Positions 1 to 8,272 of a stretch of DNA of 51,042 nucleotides are shown here, one piece after another. Numbering within the stretch: position 1 is the stretch's first letter; each line of letters starts with the position of its first letter. A program made the position numbers and the translations under genes. The stretch comes from Rivularia sp. MS3 (GTDB lineage Bacteria; Cyanobacteriota; Cyanobacteriia; Cyanobacteriales; Nostocaceae). The stretch spans positions 1-51,042 of the forward strand of contig JAHCMI010000067.1 in assembly GCA_019192545.1 (NCBI GenBank). The letters are read 5' to 3'. The notes beneath the pieces were generated by a model. The model did not search any database. It had not been told where the DNA came from and worked only from the letters and a program-made list of their open reading frames with translations.

Positions 1-25
1 ACTCCATTGGAATTTTAGCAGTTAG

Positions 26-51
26 TTTAGCATACTAAGTACTGAAGAGCC
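26..51. repeat. 26-bp inverted repeat, left copy
   Basis: TTTAGCATACTAAGTACTGAAGAGCC, the 3' end of the ARPP-1-like gene. The exact reverse complement is at 50988-51013. Confidence 0.9.
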
Positions 52-887
52 AATTTTTCTGTTGGAGTGCTTGCTAAATTATTTTGAACTTCCGCGTACA
101 TTTGCTGGCGACTTTCCACTAATTGCTGGCGTAAATCTGCTAAATTCGTTGCAGAAAATGGAATATTTTCTCCAAATGTTCCATCTTTGTCAAAATGCAT
201 CGCTGCCACACCGTAACAGAAGCAAACTAAAGCCATCCAAACTTCTTGAAAATAGGCTGTATTAGGAGCAATTTCAATGCCAGCTAACTTGTCTTCCAGA
301 ATAAATAAAGCTCCTGTTTGTCCCCGAATTAATTCAAAACGACTCTGGTATTGTGTTAAAAATGCTCGTTTGCGACTAAGGATTTGTTCTAAATGACCGC
401 GATTTTGTAAACCAAAACGTTGGTTTAATTTACTAATAGCATTCCACAGCTTACTATAGCTTTTTTGACCTTGTAAATTAAGCGCTTCTTCTCGTAAGAA
501 CAAAGGTAGAATAAAAAACCACTGTTCGCGTTCTTCTAAATATCCCCCTTGTCCGGATTGGACGCAACAAGCATCTTCAAACATCAGCTTTTGTCCTTGG
601 GCGATAAAAGCGCTGCGACACAAAGCATGATTTTGGGCTTTGTCTTGGATATATCCCATATGTAGGGGAACGATTGCGATACCTTGAGAATGGTTAGTAA
701 TTTCCATATTCCCGTAACCGCGTATTTGAGTTAGTTTTAATCCTGAGAGTGGTGGAGCGAACTTGTTTGCATTTTCTACATTACTTCCAAAAATTGGTAC
801 AACTGTCATAATTCCCGATTTCTGGGGAATACCAAATCGGTAAGCAGACAAATCAAAAGCCTGGGGCACTAATTGATGGTAGTTCAT
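27..887 (-). CDS. ARPP-1-like (DUF6569-like) protein
   Basis: A 286-residue soluble protein with no signal peptide or membrane segment. Residues about 65-125 follow the pattern of the ARPP-1 (ARG and Rhodanese-Phosphatase-superfamily associated Protein) domain: an 'I-N-S-x-G-I-A-I-V-P' strand, a QDKAQNHALCRSAFI stretch that parallels the family's K-Q-D-R-V-x-N-x-S-x-L-V motif, and a CVQSGQGG turn matching the family's C-V-E-Q-G-R-W. The C-terminal 60 residues are helical and polar. The function of the family is unknown; comparative genomics has linked it to RNA-repair and stress gene neighbourhoods. Here it lies last in a co-directional series with two Ro60-like proteins and an RNA ligase, which fits that link. 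The gap to the next gene upstream is 312 bp, so co-transcription is uncertain. The last 26 bases are duplicated in inverted orientation at 50988-51013. Family assignment is by motif recall only. Confidence 0.6.
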   Translation of the reverse strand: MNYHQLVPQAFDLSAYRFGIPQKSGIMTVVPIFGSNVENANKFAPPLSGLKLTQIRGYGNMEITNHSQGIAIVPLHMGYIQDKAQNHALCRSAFIAQGQKLMFEDACCVQSGQGGYLEEREQWFFILPLFLREEALNLQGQKSYSKLWNAISKLNQRFGLQNRGHLEQILSRKRAFLTQYQSRFELIRGQTGALFILEDKLAGIEIAPNTAYFQEVWMALVCFCYGVAAMHFDKDGTFGENIPFSATNLADLRQQLVESRQQMYAEVQNNLASTPTEKLALQYLVC

Positions 888-1199
888 AATTTATAGTTAG
901 GCATTGGAAATTGGGCATTGGTAATAGGTAATTGGGGAATAGAAGCTTCACCTGGCGGCTAAAACCGCTGCTAAAGAAACGAAACCCGTCTCCACGGGTT
1001 AAGTTTAAAAGTTAATTAGTTCACCTTACGGTGGTGAGACAAGGAAAGAAGTGTCGGTTTCCAGGGCGACTTACGTGGCATGGATCGTCTCGTCTGTCAT
1101 CCCTGTACTTTCGCAAACTTTCCTTCAAAAAGCGCGTTAGCGCAGTGTCTCCCGGAAGAAGATACCCGGCGGAGGCAGTTTGCTCGTTTAGTCGCGGTT
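888..1199. other. Intergenic stretch with small hairpins and repeat debris
   Basis: There is no convincing gene here. It contains a TTGGGCATTGG-type heptameric repeat (about 900-940), an AACCCGT/ACGGGTT hairpin near 983-1003, a TCACC/GGTGA hairpin near 1020-1036, and a GCGTTAGCGCAGTGTCTCCCG stretch of the dispersed GC-rich repeat kind common in Nostocales intergenic DNA. The tail 'gcggtttcaacca-tggatact' recurs near 7597. Confidence 0.5.
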
Positions 1200-2600
1200 T
1201 CAACCACTGGATACTTCTAAAGCCTGTAATTTTGATTTTTCTAAATTACTTTCATATGAAATAAATTGCTTTTTAAATTGTGAAAGTTCTTCCAATAGAA
1301 ACTCGCGTAAGTTAGCTTCGCTTTTATCGCTAAATATTGACATCATAGAAAGTCGTAAATTCTTGAAATCTTCTTGATGCCAAAATTCTAATTGAGGAAG
1401 ATTTTTAGCTGGACGACGCAATTCTAAATCGTCTTGTTTAGTAAATTTACTGTGACAAAATACTATTTGTGTGGCGATGCCTATTTGAGGTAATGTTGCT
1501 ACGACTTTGCTTAAGTCACTAGGGTATATATTTTCGTAACCATCAGAAACTATTACAACTAAATCTGGTTTACCGTTAAGAGCATCTAATAAAGATGTGG
1601 CAATATCGGAATGTCCCTTCGGCATTGGTAATACATCAGCCGTACCGCCAACTTGGTAAACTTTGAGTTTAGTGCAGCATCGCTGCAAAACCAACTTTAA
1701 AGCAACAGACTGCGCCAAACAGCAATATTGGCGATCGCCATAACTCCGGGTAGAAGCGGAAGCATCAAAAACTAAGGCTAAAGTTCCATCAAACCGTGGT
1801 AACCGAGCGACTGCTTGCTTAACGTAATTCTCTACAGCTTCCATAAGCTGTTCGGATTTACCACCACGGTAAAGATGAACTAAAGTTGCTGCAATATCAC
1901 CGCGATTTGTCGCTGTAACGGTTTTAGGTCTTTCCTGCTGATTAGCTAAAATTTGAATATAATTCTGGTGTAATTCTTGATAATCACCAGTTGCAGTTTG
2001 CAATTCTTGATAACGGTAAAGTAATTGCAAAATAGTTTTTATTCTTTCTCTATTGTTAACAAAGCGCAATAAATTTTGATTCAAATATGTTTCTTCTTCA
2101 TTATAAGTAACATATTTTACACAACCACGAGCGACATTTTTACCCAAAGCATGTTCCAAGCAATCCACAATAGCAGGACGACGACAAACAACCATATCTA
2201 AAGATTGGGGATGCTCGAATATGTATTTTAGAATTGCTCTAGTTGTATGTTTGTGATTTGCTCGCACTCGTTTTAAGGCTAGAAATACGGTTAATACTTT
2301 ATCCGGATGAAGAATAGTTAATAGAAAATTGGTAACGCTTTCTAGAGTTAAACGAAGATTGTAAGAGAATCTGTTTCGAGAAGCTTTTAAAAGTTGGAAA
2401 AGAACACGTAAACGCTGTTCTGGTGTAACTGTTTCTATAAGGCTGAAAAGAGCGTACAGTTCGGGATTGAAATTGTATGCTTGTTGATGCAAAGCTTCAT
2501 CATCCCATTCCGGAGGTTGACCGTTATGTCGTAATACAAAAGGTTGGTTTTGAACGGATAAATGATTTATAAAATTGAAGAGTATAGATTGATTATTCAT
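1200..2600 (-). CDS. Ro60-like protein: helical N-terminal region plus vWA domain
   Basis: A 466-residue protein. Residues 1-260 are predicted alpha-helical with repeated LxxLL-type helices, the HEAT-like build of TROVE domains. Residues about 272-420 are a von Willebrand A domain with a metal-ion site: DASAS at 279-283 (DxSxS) and a VSDGYEN strand carrying the second aspartate. This is the domain order of Ro60/Rsr, in which the TROVE ring holds misfolded or Y RNA and the vWA domain closes it. It is clearly diverged from the second Ro60-like protein at 4763-6196, so the locus encodes two unlike paralogues, perhaps with separate RNA clients. It is followed by the ARPP-1-like gene and preceded by the RNA ligase gene. 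No strong ribosome-binding site precedes the ATG. The vWA assignment is firm; the TROVE assignment of the N-terminal part is inferred from layout and neighbours. Confidence 0.75.
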   Translation of the reverse strand: MNNQSILFNFINHLSVQNQPFVLRHNGQPPEWDDEALHQQAYNFNPELYALFSLIETVTPEQRLRVLFQLLKASRNRFSYNLRLTLESVTNFLLTILHPDKVLTVFLALKRVRANHKHTTRAILKYIFEHPQSLDMVVCRRPAIVDCLEHALGKNVARGCVKYVTYNEEETYLNQNLLRFVNNRERIKTILQLLYRYQELQTATGDYQELHQNYIQILANQQERPKTVTATNRGDIAATLVHLYRGGKSEQLMEAVENYVKQAVARLPRFDGTLALVFDASASTRSYGDRQYCCLAQSVALKLVLQRCCTKLKVYQVGGTADVLPMPKGHSDIATSLLDALNGKPDLVVIVSDGYENIYPSDLSKVVATLPQIGIATQIVFCHSKFTKQDDLELRRPAKNLPQLEFWHQEDFKNLRLSMMSIFSDKSEANLREFLLEELSQFKKQFISYESNLEKSKLQALEVSSG

Positions 2601-2727
2601 TTTTTGAACGCAAAGGAACGCAGTGTATAACGCAAGGTTCGCACAGAGGAAGAGAAGGAAGATAAAGATAATGAGAAAGGTAAATAATAATTAATTATTT
2701 ACCAATGACCAATTACCCATTCCTAAA

Positions 2728-3720
2728 TTAATGCAATTCGCTTCCACCTTTACGAAGCAAATATCTATCACTAATTAACTTCAAGGTAACTCTTCCGAAA
2801 AGTGGATGAGTTCTTTCTATTGCAGGTTGAATAACTACACCTTCCATCATGCAATCTGGAGAAAGTGCGCTATCTTTATTATTGAATTTAGAGACAATTT
2901 CCTCGCTATAAGCACCGGAGTAAAGTAAGGGTGCTGTTGGTAAACCAAATTCTTCGCAGAAAGCAACAAAATTATTGTAATTAATGAAATCTTTACCACG
3001 ACGTACAGCAAATAAAGCAATACCAATTTTACCGTTTTTTAAACCATATTTAATGTCTTGTACGCCGTATATCTCTCCAAAAACTTGCGTATCTGGAGGA
3101 AGTTTCTGTAAAGCTTCATTCTCGTGATAAGCGCGAATGTACACCAGATTTTTGTTAGTCTCATTATCTTTCCAAAAATAATTGTGACTACCAATTTTTA
3201 CCGTAGAATCAGCATTTACTAAAACAGTAAAGTTAGTTCCGTGTATTTTTTCGGTAATGACTATTTCTTCTCCATCAATAAACATATCTGGATAGCGCTT
3301 TAGATGCTGAGGGGCAGGAAATTTATAATGCCCAATATGATTTTCCATATCCCCGTTCATTGTTTTAGGAATTGGATATTCATATTTAGTAATTCCGAAA
3401 TGCTTAGTATAATCGTCTCCGATATTTCCGGTAAAATCTTCACCTACAGGAATCAGTAAACCTTCCGAAAAAATACCTCGGAGTTTCGCAGCACGCAACT
3501 TTTTAGAATAATAAGAACCTATCCCGAATTCTTCCACATACTTATCGGGAATAACGCTATCTATAGGAAAATAAAAGGCTAAATCGCCAACTTTAAAATT
3601 ACCCTTTGCTGAGATAACTTGATATCCCATTCCGCTCATAAATACAATATCTAATCTATCAGCATTGGGATGAGATTCAATGCAATTAATTTCAACAACT
3701 TCGACTTTGAATATGCTCAT
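2728..3720 (-). CDS. RNA ligase (ATP), Rnl5/DraRnl type
   Basis: A 330-residue ATP-dependent polynucleotide ligase. The N-terminal region (about 1-100) is an OB-like module with the SHPNADRLDI signature also found in tRNA-binding modules of PheT type; this placement ahead of the ligase domain is characteristic of the Deinococcus DraRnl (Rnl5) family. The nucleotidyltransferase domain follows: motif I is TEKIHGTNF with the AMP-accepting lysine near residue 158 (KxxG as KIHG), then FGEIYG (motif III-like), EGVVIQP (motif IV) and LKLISDRY (motif V lysine). Rnl5 enzymes seal 3'-OH/5'-phosphate nicks where the 3'-OH strand is RNA in a duplex. A good ribosome-binding site (AGAGGTGAT) precedes the ATG. 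The position between two Ro60-like genes and downstream of a Y-RNA array suggests that nicked RNAs held by the particle are its substrates; that part is inference. Confidence 0.88.
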   Translation of the reverse strand: MSIFKVEVVEINCIESHPNADRLDIVFMSGMGYQVISAKGNFKVGDLAFYFPIDSVIPDKYVEEFGIGSYYSKKLRAAKLRGIFSEGLLIPVGEDFTGNIGDDYTKHFGITKYEYPIPKTMNGDMENHIGHYKFPAPQHLKRYPDMFIDGEEIVITEKIHGTNFTVLVNADSTVKIGSHNYFWKDNETNKNLVYIRAYHENEALQKLPPDTQVFGEIYGVQDIKYGLKNGKIGIALFAVRRGKDFINYNNFVAFCEEFGLPTAPLLYSGAYSEEIVSKFNNKDSALSPDCMMEGVVIQPAIERTHPLFGRVTLKLISDRYLLRKGGSELH

Positions 3721-3927
3721 TTTATCACCTCTCTTGGAAAGTTTTGAGGTTATAAATAACTTTATTTATAGGTAGTTTGTAAGTTTTGAATCTATGTTGG
3801 GAGGAAAATTCATTTATCGCGTATTACAAGTGTAATCAGCAAATAAAAGCGTGTCAATTATCTGATATTAAATTCCGAAAAATTATCGGCTCCCTCTCCG
3901 CTAACTTGGAGAGGGTTGGGGGTGAGG

Positions 3928-4533
3928 TTAATCAATTTTCTCTCCTAAAACAAACCTCACAAACCGACGAACGCGAATACTTTCACCAACAACAGAAATG
4001 GTTTGTTTAACTTGCTCCTCCACAGACAACTTTGAATTGCGAATAAAAGGCTGATTCATCAAAGTCATTTCCTTCAAGCGCTTATCAACCCGTCCCTTAA
4101 TAATCTTTTCTTTGATATTATCGGGTTTATTCGCTAAATCATCACGCTGCATTTCGATAGCTTTTTCCTTATCAACAACTTCTTGCGGAATATCTTCCAC
4201 ATTCACATATTTAATATTAGAATAAGCTGCTATTTGCATAGCAATATCTTTTACCAAAACTTGAAAAGCTTCAGTCTTAGCAACAAAATCAGTTTCGCAA
4301 TTTACTTCTAATAAAACAGCTATTTTACCACCTGTATGAACGTAGCTAGAAATAGTTCCTTCTGCTGTAATTCTTTGATTTTCAACAGAGACACCGAATG
4401 ATTTTTTTCGTAACCATATAATAGCTGCTTTAACATCACCATTAGTTTCTTGCAGCGCTTTTTTACAGTCCATCATTCCTACACCGGTTTTCTGGCGTAG
4501 TTGTTGAACAAGCTTTGCGTTTATATTAACCAT
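3928..4533 (-). CDS. Elongation factor Ts paralogue, short form
   Basis: A 201-residue protein with the EF-Ts layout: a UBA-like N-terminal domain (about 5-45, LRQKTGVGMMDCKKAL), the EF-Tu-binding core with NCETDFVAK near residues 78-86 (the TDFVAK element that opens the EF-Tu nucleotide pocket), and the closing RRFVRFVLGE motif. EF-Ts recycles EF-Tu-GDP to EF-Tu-GTP. The normal tsf gene sits directly behind rpsB; rpsB is absent here and the neighbours are Ro60-like and RNA-ligase genes. The stretch after the UBA domain reads SFGVSVENQRITAEG where ordinary EF-Ts has a lysine-rich segment. I therefore read it as a paralogue serving this locus, not housekeeping tsf. The TDFVAK element is intact, so EF-Tu binding may be retained. 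Whether another tsf exists in the genome cannot be seen here. Confidence 0.85.
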   Translation of the reverse strand: MVNINAKLVQQLRQKTGVGMMDCKKALQETNGDVKAAIIWLRKKSFGVSVENQRITAEGTISSYVHTGGKIAVLLEVNCETDFVAKTEAFQVLVKDIAMQIAAYSNIKYVNVEDIPQEVVDKEKAIEMQRDDLANKPDNIKEKIIKGRVDKRLKEMTLMNQPFIRNSKLSVEEQVKQTISVVGESIRVRRFVRFVLGEKID

Positions 4534-4648
4534 TATTCAATTTTTGATTAGTTACAAGTATTTCGTTTTATCGGAAGATTTAGGATTAAAAAACCGCAGA
4601 GGACGCAGAGGAAAGAAATAAGGAAAATACAATAAATTATTTTAAAGG

Positions 4649-4703
4649 GTTCGTAGTGAGGATTTTAATCCTCAATATAAGATTTAAAAATCTTACTACG
4701 AAC
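4649..4703. repeat. MITE-like inverted repeat (about 55 bp)
   Basis: The ends GTTCGTAGTGAGGATTTTAA and the complement of TTAAAAATCTTACTACGAAC form an almost perfect inverted repeat that would fold into a long hairpin. A half copy with the same terminus (GTTCGTAGTAAGGA) lies at 6448-6477. This is typical of small non-autonomous repeats in cyanobacteria. Confidence 0.65.
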
Positions 4704-4762
4704 TTTAATTCCTAACTCCTAACTAAACCTTAACCACCTTTGACCTTTAACCTTTAACCTAT

Positions 4763-6220
<1,458 letters not shown>

Positions 6221-6230
6221 TTAATTTGTA

Positions 6231-6285
6231 CAACGGATGTATATCTTTGATTCAAAATAAAAATAAAAAATCAATATATCCGTTG
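6231..6285 (-). terminator. Long hairpin between Y-RNA array and rsr
   Basis: On the minus strand CAACGGATATAT pairs with ATATACATCCGTTG (one mismatch), then TTGATT with AATCAA, around a U-rich loop, giving about 18 bp. It sits 35 bases before the rsr start codon. It could end transcripts from the array, act as a processing or attenuation structure in the rsr leader, or be a further RNA. No oligo-T tail follows directly on the minus strand, so simple intrinsic termination is uncertain. Confidence 0.45.
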
Positions 6286-6337
6286 CTAAACTCTTAGGAG
6301 ATAGAAGTCGCACGCCTGTCAATGATTATTATAATCA

Positions 6338-6423
6338 CCGCGCAAGTCTGAAGAACTTTATTACTTAAATAAAACCTTCCGAAGAGAGATTTTGTATGTA
6401 AGTTCCTGCTAGTTTGGGCGCGG
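6338..6423 (-). ncRNA. Y-RNA-like unit A (no tRNA module)
   Basis: The minus-strand RNA starts CCGCGCCC and ends CUUGCGCGG, giving a 6-bp outer stem CCGCGC/GCGCGG. The inner stem AGGAACUU/AAGUUCUU replaces the AAAGCU/AGCUUU found in other units; both strands changed together, which is direct covariation support. After the inner stem comes the UACAUAC element shared by all units. The loop is not a tRNA but a hairpin AAAAUCU/AGGUUUU closed by a UUCG tetraloop. At 86 nt it resembles a minimal, animal-type Y RNA. A -10-like GATAGT lies 6 bases before the predicted 5' end. It is the unit closest to rsr. Confidence 0.75.
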
Positions 6424-6491
6424 CAACAACTATCTTTATAATAAAATGTTCGTAGTAAGGAATTTAATCCTTATTCGTTTATTAGATGTCC

Positions 6492-6610
<119 letters not shown>

Positions 6611-6635
6611 AAACAATTACTATTAATTCTGTATC

Positions 6636-6700
6636 TAAAAGTTATATATTAGTAGGGTGCCGCTTAACTAGTATGTAAGCTTTTTCTATTAGGGCGCAGC
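6636..6700 (-). pseudogene. Degenerate Y-RNA 5' half (unit C remnant)
   Basis: 6667-6700 carries an intact 5' half of a unit on the minus strand (GCGCCCUAAUAGAAAAAGCUUACAUACUAG), with no matching 3' half. Directly behind it, 6636-6663 reads like a second decayed 5' half (GGCACCCUACUAAU...). These look like leftovers of duplicated units, showing that the array has expanded and contracted. Confidence 0.6.
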
Positions 6701-6749
6701 AACATTTTTTTTTAAGTTAAATAATAGAAATTATGATTTATAAATGCCA

Positions 6750-6869
6750 CCGCACAAGTCAATAAAGCTGTTGGTTATATACCCAGGAATCGAACCCGGA
6801 AATGAAGGAACTTGAGTCCTTTGCCTTTTCCATTTGGCTAGTATGTAAGCTTTATTAGTTGGGGTACGG
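6750..6869 (-). ncRNA. Y-RNA-like unit D with tRNA-like module, CAA anticodon loop
   Basis: The outer stem is CCGUAC/GUGCGG (one U-G pair, where unit B has C-G). The inner stem AAUAAAGCU/AGCUUUAUU is 9 bp and perfect. The tRNA-like module has a D arm GCC-AAAUGGAAAA-GGC, an anticodon arm AAGGA-CUCAAGU-UCCUU (34-36 CAA) and a T arm CCGGG-UUCGAUU-CCUGG. The acceptor stem is reduced to AUAC/GUAU. It is a diverged duplicate of unit B (same anticodon stem, different loop). A -10-like AATAAT lies 6 bases before the 5' end. Confidence 0.85.
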
Positions 6870-6929
6870 TAACAATTATTGCTGAGTAAAGACTAAATTA
6901 AAGCCTTCAAATCTGGTTTTACCCAACCA

Positions 6930-7064
6930 CTACGATCTGACCAAGACATCAGTAAATCCCTGTAATATTGAAAACGTATTTTCAATCTGTTTAACTAACT
7001 GACTCGTTTCGATTAAACTTAACGCTTTTAATTGTTCTACAATTTTAAAAATTTGAACGGACAT
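6930..7064 (-). CDS. Mini-protein resembling L7/L12 N-terminal domain
   Basis: A 44-codon ORF on the minus strand between units E and D, starting ATG at 7064 with GGAAG upstream. The protein starts MSVQIFKIVEQLKALSLIET and continues SQLVKQIENTF, which matches the dimerisation domain of ribosomal protein bL12 (typically [33 protein letters not shown]). It then ends after about a dozen unrelated residues, without the alanine-rich hinge or the factor-binding C-terminal domain. In ribosomes this domain dimerises and binds bL10. A second short frame (18 codons, ATG at 6949 to 6893) overlaps its 3' end in the +1 frame and might be a tail reached by frameshifting or simply chance. Position among tRNA and rRNA mimics makes a chance match unlikely, but expression is unproven. 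Confidence 0.65.
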   Translation of the reverse strand: MSVQIFKIVEQLKALSLIETSQLVKQIENTFSILQGFTDVLVRS

Positions 7065-7079
7065 GATACACTTCCATCT

Positions 7080-7097
7080 TTAGCCAATTAAGGCTAA
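7080..7097. other. Small perfect hairpin TTAGCC/GGCTAA
   Basis: TTAGCC and GGCTAA face each other across a 6-base loop, 15 bases upstream of the L12-like start codon and 33 bases after unit E ends. It may separate the RNA unit from the ORF leader. Confidence 0.35.
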
Positions 7098-7129
7098 TTA
7101 AGCTAATTAATTTAAATTTTTTAATCATC

Positions 7130-7246
<117 letters not shown>

Positions 7247-7312
7247 AATGAGTTATTAGTTATTATTTGTTATTTATTAATTCCTAACTCCTAACTCCTA
7301 ATTTATTTTTAC

Positions 7313-7500
7313 CCTCATATAAGTTGAAAAAGCGTTTTTTACCTATTACGGCCGCTCTTACCTGGTTTCATCCAAGCAGCGGGCACGCATCCGGAGTCTA
7401 ACGCGAGACTGTGAACGCTGTCGCTGATTCGGTCACCCGAACTTCACTACCTTAGGACCGTTATTCAAAGTATGTAAGCTTTATCCGTCGGGATACGAGG
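7313..7500 (-). ncRNA. Y-RNA-like unit F with permuted 23S rRNA helix 69-71 module
   Basis: The outer stem CCUCGUAU/AUAUGAGG (8 bp, one G-U) and inner stem AAAGC/GCUUU keep the array frame with CUUACAUAC. Inside, minus strand 7464-7447 reads ATAACGGTCCTAAGGTAG, 18 bases identical to the universal 23S segment around E. coli 1920-1940 (3' strand of helix 69 onward). GGCCGU at 7353-7348, the other strand of helix 69, comes at the far end of the module, preceded by CCAGGUAAGAGC (23S: CCCGGUAAACGGC). The order is therefore swapped: ACGGUC and GGCCGU pair, but the H69 loop is replaced by the Y stem. A UUCGG-GUGA-CCGAA hairpin stands where H71 is expected; AGUCU/AGACU and CUUGG/CCAGG hairpins follow. 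The unit is 188 nt, the largest. GATAAT precedes it. Confidence 0.8.
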
Positions 7501-7646
7501 TGAATTATCAAAAATTCAGTCTATGCAGGTAGACTTTGTTTGTGTAGCAGAGCCATCGCGTTGCCGAGGTTGCCTAATTTATAGTAAATGAAGTGCGGTT
7601 TCAACCGCTTGATACTTTCAAAATATTATCTCTTAAAATTAAATAT
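7501..7646. other. Spacer between units F and G
   Basis: It contains an AGTCTA/TAGACT hairpin (about 7519-7536) and the phrase 'gcggtttcaaccgcttgatact', which recurs near 1194. No unit frame or ORF was found. Confidence 0.4.
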
Positions 7647-7790
7647 CCCGCGCAAGTTAGTAAAGCTATTAATTACTTTGTTTGCTTATACCAATTCAGC
7701 AACATCCCCATTAGCGGAGATGGTAGGATTTGAACCTACAACACATTAATATGTGAACAAGTATGTAAGCTTTACAAATTAGGGCGCGAG
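7647..7790 (-). ncRNA. Y-RNA-like unit G with circularly permuted class II tRNA module
   Basis: The outer stem is CUCGCGC/GCGCGGG and the inner stem GUAAAGCU/AGCUUUAC (8 bp). Read 5' to 3' the module runs: CUUGUU (7761-7756), variable arm CACAU-AUUA-AUGUG (7755-7742), T arm GUAGG-UUCAAAU-CCUAC (7739-7723), acceptor 3' strand CAUCUCC (7722-7716), linker GCUAAU, acceptor 5' strand GGGGAUG (7709-7703), D arm GCU-GAAUUGGUAUA-AGC (7700-7684), then AACAAAG (7682-7676). CUUGUU and AACAA(A)G pair as the anticodon stem, and the Y helix replaces the anticodon loop. All five tRNA helices are present, but the natural ends are joined and new ends lie in the anticodon loop. The long variable arm points to a Leu/Ser/Tyr-type ancestor. 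TATAAC precedes the 5' end. Confidence 0.85.
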
Positions 7791-8272
7791 AATCAAGTTA
7801 TATTTCTCTTAAAATATCAAATAACCCATTAGTAATTTTTTAAAAAAATTAACCCACTTTTAATATTTAAAATAATATATAGCCTTTCTCGAATAACTGA
7901 GGTACATCTAAATTTTTCCCTATTCCCTATTCCCTGTTTCCTGTTCCCTAAAACCAGAAATTGTGTATCTCACCAAATTGAGAACCGCTATATTATACAA
8001 TTTTCAAGGTTCAGAATTACATCTATGCTTTCGTCACAAAGAATATAATGATTAGTTCTTTTTTTAGCTCTATCAACATTTATTTTGCGCTTCAACAACT
8101 AAATACTACATTCATACTACAAAAAAGTCAAGTGGTTTTATGAAAAAGTTTTTTGATATATTTCACAATCCGAAATTCAAAATCTACAATCTAAAATAAA
8201 AAGACAAACCAGACTAAATATAAGTAAACTTTTACTCGTCTAGGTTGCCTAATTATTTCCATATTAAAGCGC
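7791..8272. other. AT-rich region upstream of the RNA array
   Basis: No gene was found. A TTCCCTA-type heptameric repeat lies at about 7917-7950. The minus-strand TATAAC just before unit G is the likely start of array transcription, but no good -35 is spaced correctly from it. Confidence 0.4.

Noticed and set aside
3786-4010. 74-codon ORF opposite the end of the EF-Ts gene
   Set aside because: Its middle is a CCCTCTCC...GGAGAGGGTTGGGGGTGAGG intergenic repeat and the rest mirrors EF-Ts.
7313-7500. Unit F as a fragment of a broken rRNA operon
   Set aside because: The 23S-like strands are in swapped order, enclosed by the conserved Y-type stem, and no other rRNA sequence is nearby.
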